6,367 bases of DNA from Acholeplasmatales bacterium (lineage in GTDB: Bacteria; Bacillota_I; Bacilli_A; Acholeplasmatales; Anaeroplasmataceae). Position numbers and translations under genes: made by a program. The DNA lies in NCBI GenBank assembly GCA_024681175.1, contig JAILBI010000048.1:1-6367 (forward strand), read 5' to 3'. Shown piece after piece: positions 1 to 4,200 of the stretch; position 1 is the stretch's first letter; each line of letters opens with the position of its first letter. The notes under the pieces are model-generated. The model saw only the letters and a list, made by a program, of their open reading frames with translations. It was not told where the DNA came from and did not search any database.

Positions 1-1127
1 TCTACTCTTGCAGCTAAAATATTTCTATTACTAATAACTTCTACATATTTTTCAGTATGACCTTCTATACCACATTTATATACCTTAGCTCCATTAGAGT
101 AAATTGTAGGATCAATAGTTTCAAGATATTCAAATGGATGTGCTGTTGCATTTACATAACAGCCATATAATGTTGCCTTGCCATCTGCAACATCAAGCTC
201 ATCTACAGGGATCTTTTCTCCACCTTTAAAATCAACTGTGAAATTAGTTGGTGTTGCTGAAGAATAATAATTTTTACTCCAGCCTAAGAAAGTTAAACCA
301 TATTCTGATAAATCAGGATTTGGTAATGTGAAATCTTTTCCAGCTTGAACATTTTCAGTCTTAGGTACTAAATTTTGAATTGGATATGTATTATTTTGTA
401 AATAATAGCTTAATTCAACAGTATCCCCAGTCCATACGCCATATAATGAAATTGGTGTAGATTCAATATTTACAGTATCACCAACATTATATGCTGCTTC
501 TGTTGCTGCAAAAGATGAAGCATAACCTAAGAATGTGTAATTTTCTCTTTCTTCTGGAGCTTCTACTACAAATGAACCATTTTCATCAACACGTATAGTT
601 TCTACAGAACCAAATGGCTTATTTGAATAAAGTGAAACACTAACTTGCTTTACCCATTGTGCAACAAATATTGGTGCCTCATGCTCTTCATCAATATGAT
701 ATGTATCTTCTGCTTGATAAATTGTATCATCACCAGAAACCTTCCAACCAGCAAATCTATAACCATCATATGTTGGAATTTCAGATATAATTTCATAATC
801 TAAACCAGTTGCTGGATTATATTCAACCGTAACAGTTTCATCTGATTCCATTGAGCCACTTGCTAAATTATATGAAATAGTAGTTGATAATGTAACACTT
901 GTTATTGAAGTTGATGCACTTATTGATGATGATAAAGGTGTCACATCACTTGTTGATGATGATGAAGGTGTAACATCACTTGTTGATGATGATGTTGAAA
1001 CCTCACTTGTTGTTGTTGATGTTGTAACATCATCCTTCTTGTCGCCTTTTTTCTTTCCACAAGAAGCTAAAGCTGATAAGGCAGCCACACCTACAAATAA
1101 ACTTAAAACAATATTTTTCTTTTTCAT
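1..1127 (-). CDS. Surface lipoprotein with InlB B-repeat (Flg_new)-like domains, 3' end outside window
   Basis: This open frame begins with ATG at 1127 and runs without a stop to the left edge, giving 375 residues and no C-terminus. Residues 1-23 form a lipoprotein signal: basic MKKKN, a hydrophobic core and the lipobox LASC with Cys23 as the predicted lipidated residue. Residues 24-33 are Lys/Asp-rich and residues 35-82 are a Ser/Thr-rich stalk. Three InlB B-repeat/Flg_new-like domains follow, at about 83-158 (GYRFAGW ... FVAQW), 161-232 (NYTFLGY ... LYGVW) and 237-325 (GLTFLGW ... LYGCY). Residues 330-365 resemble a Cys-containing repeat often seen in such proteins, but with most cysteines missing. 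The start is supported by an AAAGGAG site 9 bases upstream. The protein should be anchored to the outer face of the membrane. A binding or adhesion role is inferred from domain types only. More domains, possibly leucine-rich repeats as in the neighbour, may lie beyond the edge. Confidence 0.93.
   Translation of the reverse strand, partial: MKKKNIVLSLFVGVAALSALASCGKKKGDKKDDVTTSTTTSEVSTSSSTSDVTPSSSSTSDVTPLSSSISASTSITSVTLSTTISYNLASGSMESDETVTVEYNPATGLDYEIISEIPTYDGYRFAGWKVSGDDTIYQAEDTYHIDEEHEAPIFVAQWVKQVSVSLYSNKPFGSVETIRVDENGSFVVEAPEERENYTFLGYASSFAATEAAYNVGDTVNIESTPISLYGVWTGDTVELSYYLQNNTYPIQNLVPKTENVQAGKDFTLPNPDLSEYGLTFLGWSKNYYSSATPTNFTVDFKGGEKIPVDELDVADGKATLYGCYVNATAHPFEYLETIDPTIYSNGAKVYKCGIEGHTEKYVEVISNRNILAARV
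33..140 (-). other. Degenerate Cys-module in the lipoprotein
   Basis: Residues 330-365 start with HPFEYLETIDPT, then NGAKVYKCGIEGHTEKYVEV. The spacing of His, Pro-Thr, Asn-Gly, Tyr-Lys-Cys and Gly-His-Thr follows a repeat I recall from surface proteins of gut Firmicutes, where Cys normally follows Pro-Thr and a CxxCG motif precedes His-Thr. Here the first Cys position is Ile342 and the last is Glu355, leaving only Cys352. The family assignment rests on memory of the consensus, not on a profile search. Confidence 0.5.
153..881 (-). repeat. Three tandem InlB B-repeat/Flg_new-like domains of the lipoprotein
   Basis: Residues about 83-325 of the left-hand protein contain three copies of a 70-90 residue pattern. 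Each has an aromatic-rich strand, a Gly-Tyr/Leu-x-Phe-x-Gly-Trp/Tyr turn, and a closing strand ending in an aromatic residue (AQW, GVW, GCY). This is the hallmark of the Listeria-Bacteroides repeat (Flg_new, InlB B-repeat) fold, which is found in bacterial surface proteins as a stalk or binding module. The third copy is longest because of an insertion around residues 286-310. Confidence 0.8.
921..1010 (-). repeat. 30-bp tandem repeat encoding the Ser/Thr-rich stalk
   Basis: Three consecutive 30-base units occur at 921-950, 951-980 and 981-1010. The first two differ at only three positions. The third matches for its first 14 bases and then diverges. On the coding strand the units give ten-residue repeats around the motif TSDVTP followed by serines. 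The 30-base period keeps the frame, so copy-number change would only lengthen or shorten the stalk between the lipid anchor and the first folded domain. Confidence 0.85.
1059..1127 (-). other. Lipoprotein signal peptide with lipobox
   Basis: Residues 1-23 of the left-hand protein. The n-region is MKKKN, the hydrophobic stretch runs from Ile6 to Leu20, and the lipobox is Leu20-Ala21-Ser22-Cys23 followed by Gly24 and a lysine cluster. This matches the standard pattern for prolipoprotein diacylglyceryl transferase and signal peptidase II processing, with cleavage expected before Cys23. Confidence 0.93.
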
Positions 1128-1136
1128 TTTATTTTT

Positions 1137-1143
1137 CTCCTTT
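1137..1143 (-). promoter_or_regulatory. Ribosome binding site of the lipoprotein gene
   Basis: The minus strand reads AAAGGAG, ending 9 bases before the ATG at 1127. It is a strong match to the 16S rRNA 3' end and fixes the start codon. The next codons encode the lipoprotein signal, which agrees. Confidence 0.9.
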
Positions 1144-1158
1144 GCTTACTACAAGCAT

Positions 1159-1186
1159 ATTTTAACACTTTAAAAAATCAATACAA
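1159..1186 (-). promoter_or_regulatory. Probable sigma-A type promoter of the lipoprotein gene
   Basis: On the minus strand a -35-like TTGTAT (1181-1186) is separated by 16 bases from a -10-like TAAAAT (1159-1164). The -10 is preceded by TG with one base between, an extended -10 feature. Transcription would begin near 1152, leaving a leader of about 25 bases that includes the ribosome binding site. An overlapping alternative is TTGATT, 16 bases, TATGCT. In DNA this AT-rich such matches arise by chance, but the position between the upstream terminator and the ribosome binding site is right. Confidence 0.5.
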
Positions 1187-1202
1187 TCATCCAAACGGTT
1201 GA
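1187..1202. promoter_or_regulatory. Imperfect dyad just upstream of the -35 element
   Basis: The plus strand reads TCATCCAAACGGTTGA. Its outer TCA/TGA and inner CC/GG pairs are symmetric around a four-base centre, with one mismatch. It is the most GC-rich patch of the intergenic region and abuts the proposed -35. It could be a regulator site, but the symmetry is weak and no known operator is recognised. Confidence 0.2.
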
Positions 1203-1220
1203 TTTTTAATTTTTTATTTA

Positions 1221-1276
1221 AAGAAGAAAAACCTATTAGTTTTTCTAATTAAGCTAAACTTATAGGTTTTCTTTTT
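1221..1276 (-). terminator. Rho-independent terminator of the giant LRR gene
   Basis: A long inverted repeat begins 14 bases after the TAA stop. CCTAT at 1232-1236 pairs with ATAGG at 1262-1266. The stem extends inward through AGTTT/AAACT after a T-T mismatch, and outward through A-runs opposite T-runs with one bulged A, to AAGAAG opposite CTTTTT. The loop is about 13 bases. On the minus strand the stem ends in GGTTTTTCTTCTTT, giving the U-rich tail. The stem is low in GC, as expected for this genome. It lies between two co-directional genes and should separate their transcripts. Confidence 0.7.
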
Positions 1277-1290
1277 AACATTTAATTATA

Positions 1291-4200
1291 TTACCAAGCT
1301 GTAGGTAATCCATCCTCATTAAAGTGCCAATAATTACCTGAATCAGTAGGCTCTGTTTCAGAATAATAATATATATTAGCACTAGCTAAGGTGTCATTAC
1401 CATCTGATTCGATTACAATATTTGTATATTCTGCTTCTGTACCGTAATAGAAAATATTAATAGTACCATAATCTTCATAGAATGCATATGTACCTATAGA
1501 AGTTATAGATTTAGGTAAAACAATATTTAATACTCTTGTATCTTCATAAGCTACATACATAAATGTATCAGTTGGAATTGTTGATAATAATGTATCTTTA
1601 TCAAAAATAACATATTCAAGAGCTGAACAGCTATTAAATACATCCAAACCAATTCCTTCAATAGTCTTTGGTAAAATAACTTTTGTTAATGAATGACAAT
1701 TATCGAATGCAGAATTTTTGATTAACTCTAATTGAAGACAATTAGATAAATCTAATTCTGTAATTTCACATTCATGAAGTGCAGCTTCACCAAATCCTTT
1801 TAAGCCAAGGCCATCAGGAATAATAAGATTTTCAAGTGTAGAGTGTTCAAATGCTCTACCCCAAATTGCTATAATATTAGAATTTTCAGTAAATTCTACA
1901 GTCTTTATAGTTTTATTATTTCTAAATGCACCTGCAATAACTTGTACATTATCAGGAATAATTACATGTTCTTCTTCACCTGTATAACCAGTTAAAACAA
2001 TGTATGTTCCAGTATTAACATATTTGAAGTTATTTTCTTCATATTCTTGTCTATTATCAATAGTTGTATCATCATAAACAATTACAGCATATAAAGCAAC
2101 ACTACCATTTGTATCACGCTCTGGTTCTACTGTAAATGATGATTTATTATATACTTCTATTAATCCATAGCATCCCTTAAATGCATCATCTCCAATATAT
2201 GTAACATTAGCACCTATTTCAAAATATTTTAAATTACATAAATAGAAAGCATATGAGTGAATAGCCTTCGTATTATTTTCGCCATAATAATTAACATTTT
2301 CTAATTCATAACAGCAATAGAATACAGATGGTTTAATTTGTAGCTCTCCAGAACCAAATGATACTTCTTTTAGCTTTGAACAATATTCAAATGCTTCATT
2401 TTCAAGAATTGTCAAATTGTTAGGGAATGTAACACTTTCTATATTATAACAACTTTTAAATGCTTTGCTTTCTATTTCTTCTAATAATGAGCCTTCTTCA
2501 AATGTTATAGATGTAAGTGAAGTATTATATGAGAATGCTTCTAGATTTATTGTTTTAACATTCTTTGGAATAAAAATTGATTCTAATTCAGTACAATACA
2601 TAAATGCATTATCACCAATAGTTTCTAATAATGATCCTTCTTCAAATGTAACAGTTTTTAAATTATTGCAATAATAGAAAGCATAATTACCTATATATGT
2701 AACACTCTTAGGAATATATAATGATTCAATATTTCTATACATAAATGCTCGATCATATATTATATCTACATTTGATGGTATAACAATATCTTTATCATTA
2801 CCAATGTAATAAATTATTGCATTTGAATGAATATCAAGCATATCAATATCCATTTGAAGGAAAACAAAGCCTGTTTCATCATCAACTGTAATATCAGAAT
2901 TATATTCTTCACTCTCTTTAATTGATACAGCATTTTCTGCAATATGACCAAAATCAGTATTACCATGGACAGGGTTAATATTAGTATTTTCAGGATGCTT
3001 AATAATTTCTAATATATTACAGCTTTCAAATGAAAAGTCACTTATATTAGTTAAATATTTACCATATCTAACACTAAATAGGTTAGAACAACCTGAAAAT
3101 GCAAATTCACCAATAGATACAACATTATTAAGATCAATAAACATTAAATTTTGATTATTTCTAAATGCATAATTAGCAATTACAGTTACATTGCTTGGAA
3201 TTGTAACACTTCTAGAATTACCTAAATAGCTAACAACAGATCTACCAGTTTCAAAAGCATAAATTAAGAAATCACCATCAATTTCAAATGCTTCTATTGT
3301 AGAAGGATCTGTAAGTGAATCTACGTAATAAGCAATTTTACCAAAATCTGAGCTTCCTGCAGTTATTGGTAATAATGATTTATTTGCAACTCTCTTTAAT
3401 CCATCATCAGCTTCAAATGCATCATCATAAATTTCTTGTAAATTTTCATTAACAAGACAAACAGATAAACCATAACAATATGCAAATGCACGTTTTTCAA
3501 TTATTTTTAAGTTTTCAGGCATCATTAATATTCTAAGACTAGAATATATAAATGCATCTTCTCCAATAGTTTCTAATAATGAGCCTTCTTCAAAATCAAT
3601 TCTTGTTAATGTAGAAGAATTAAATGCTCCTACTCCAATTTCCTTAACTGATTTTGGTATAACAATTGAATTTAAATTTGTAGAATAGAATGCATAATCA
3701 TCAATTAATTTTAAAGTTGAATTATCTTCAAATTCAATTTCATTAATTGTTGCAGAAGTAAATATATATGAATTAATCTGTTCTATATCATTTGGAATAA
3801 ATAATTTATCAATTATTGCACCTTCGAATGGAGAAGTTATTGATTCCAAATTCTTTGGATATACTACATAATCTAAATGATACTCATCAAATGTATTGTC
3901 ACCAAGATTTTGTAGCTGTGATCCTTCCATAATTGATATTACTATATCTTTATTAAATGGATCACTACCTAAATATTCTATTGAATTAGGTATTGTAATA
4001 TGATCAATTTCTAATGGTACATTATGGAATGCTTCTTCTCCTATATATTTTAATCCTTCAAAGAAATCAAATGCTGTTAATGATCTACATTCTCCAAATG
4101 CCAAAGATTCAATCTTTTCTAATTGTGAATCAGATGGAATTTGAACATATTCTAATAATGGACAATTATAAAATGCCTGGCTATTAATTTGCTTTAAATT

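Noticed and set aside
921..1010. The short regular repeats as a CRISPR array
   Set aside because: The units are directly adjacent with no spacers, in frame, and encode a Ser/Thr-rich stalk.
1221..1276. The intergenic inverted repeat as a riboswitch or small RNA
   Set aside because: It is a single long AT-rich stem 14 bases after a stop codon with a U-rich tail, which is fully explained as a terminator.
2465..2674. A 69-codon open frame on the plus strand
   Set aside because: It lies wholly antisense to the LRR region, where low-complexity repeats encoding FEEGSLLE give an open antisense frame. It has no ribosome binding site and its protein is Ser/Asn-rich without a recognisable domain.
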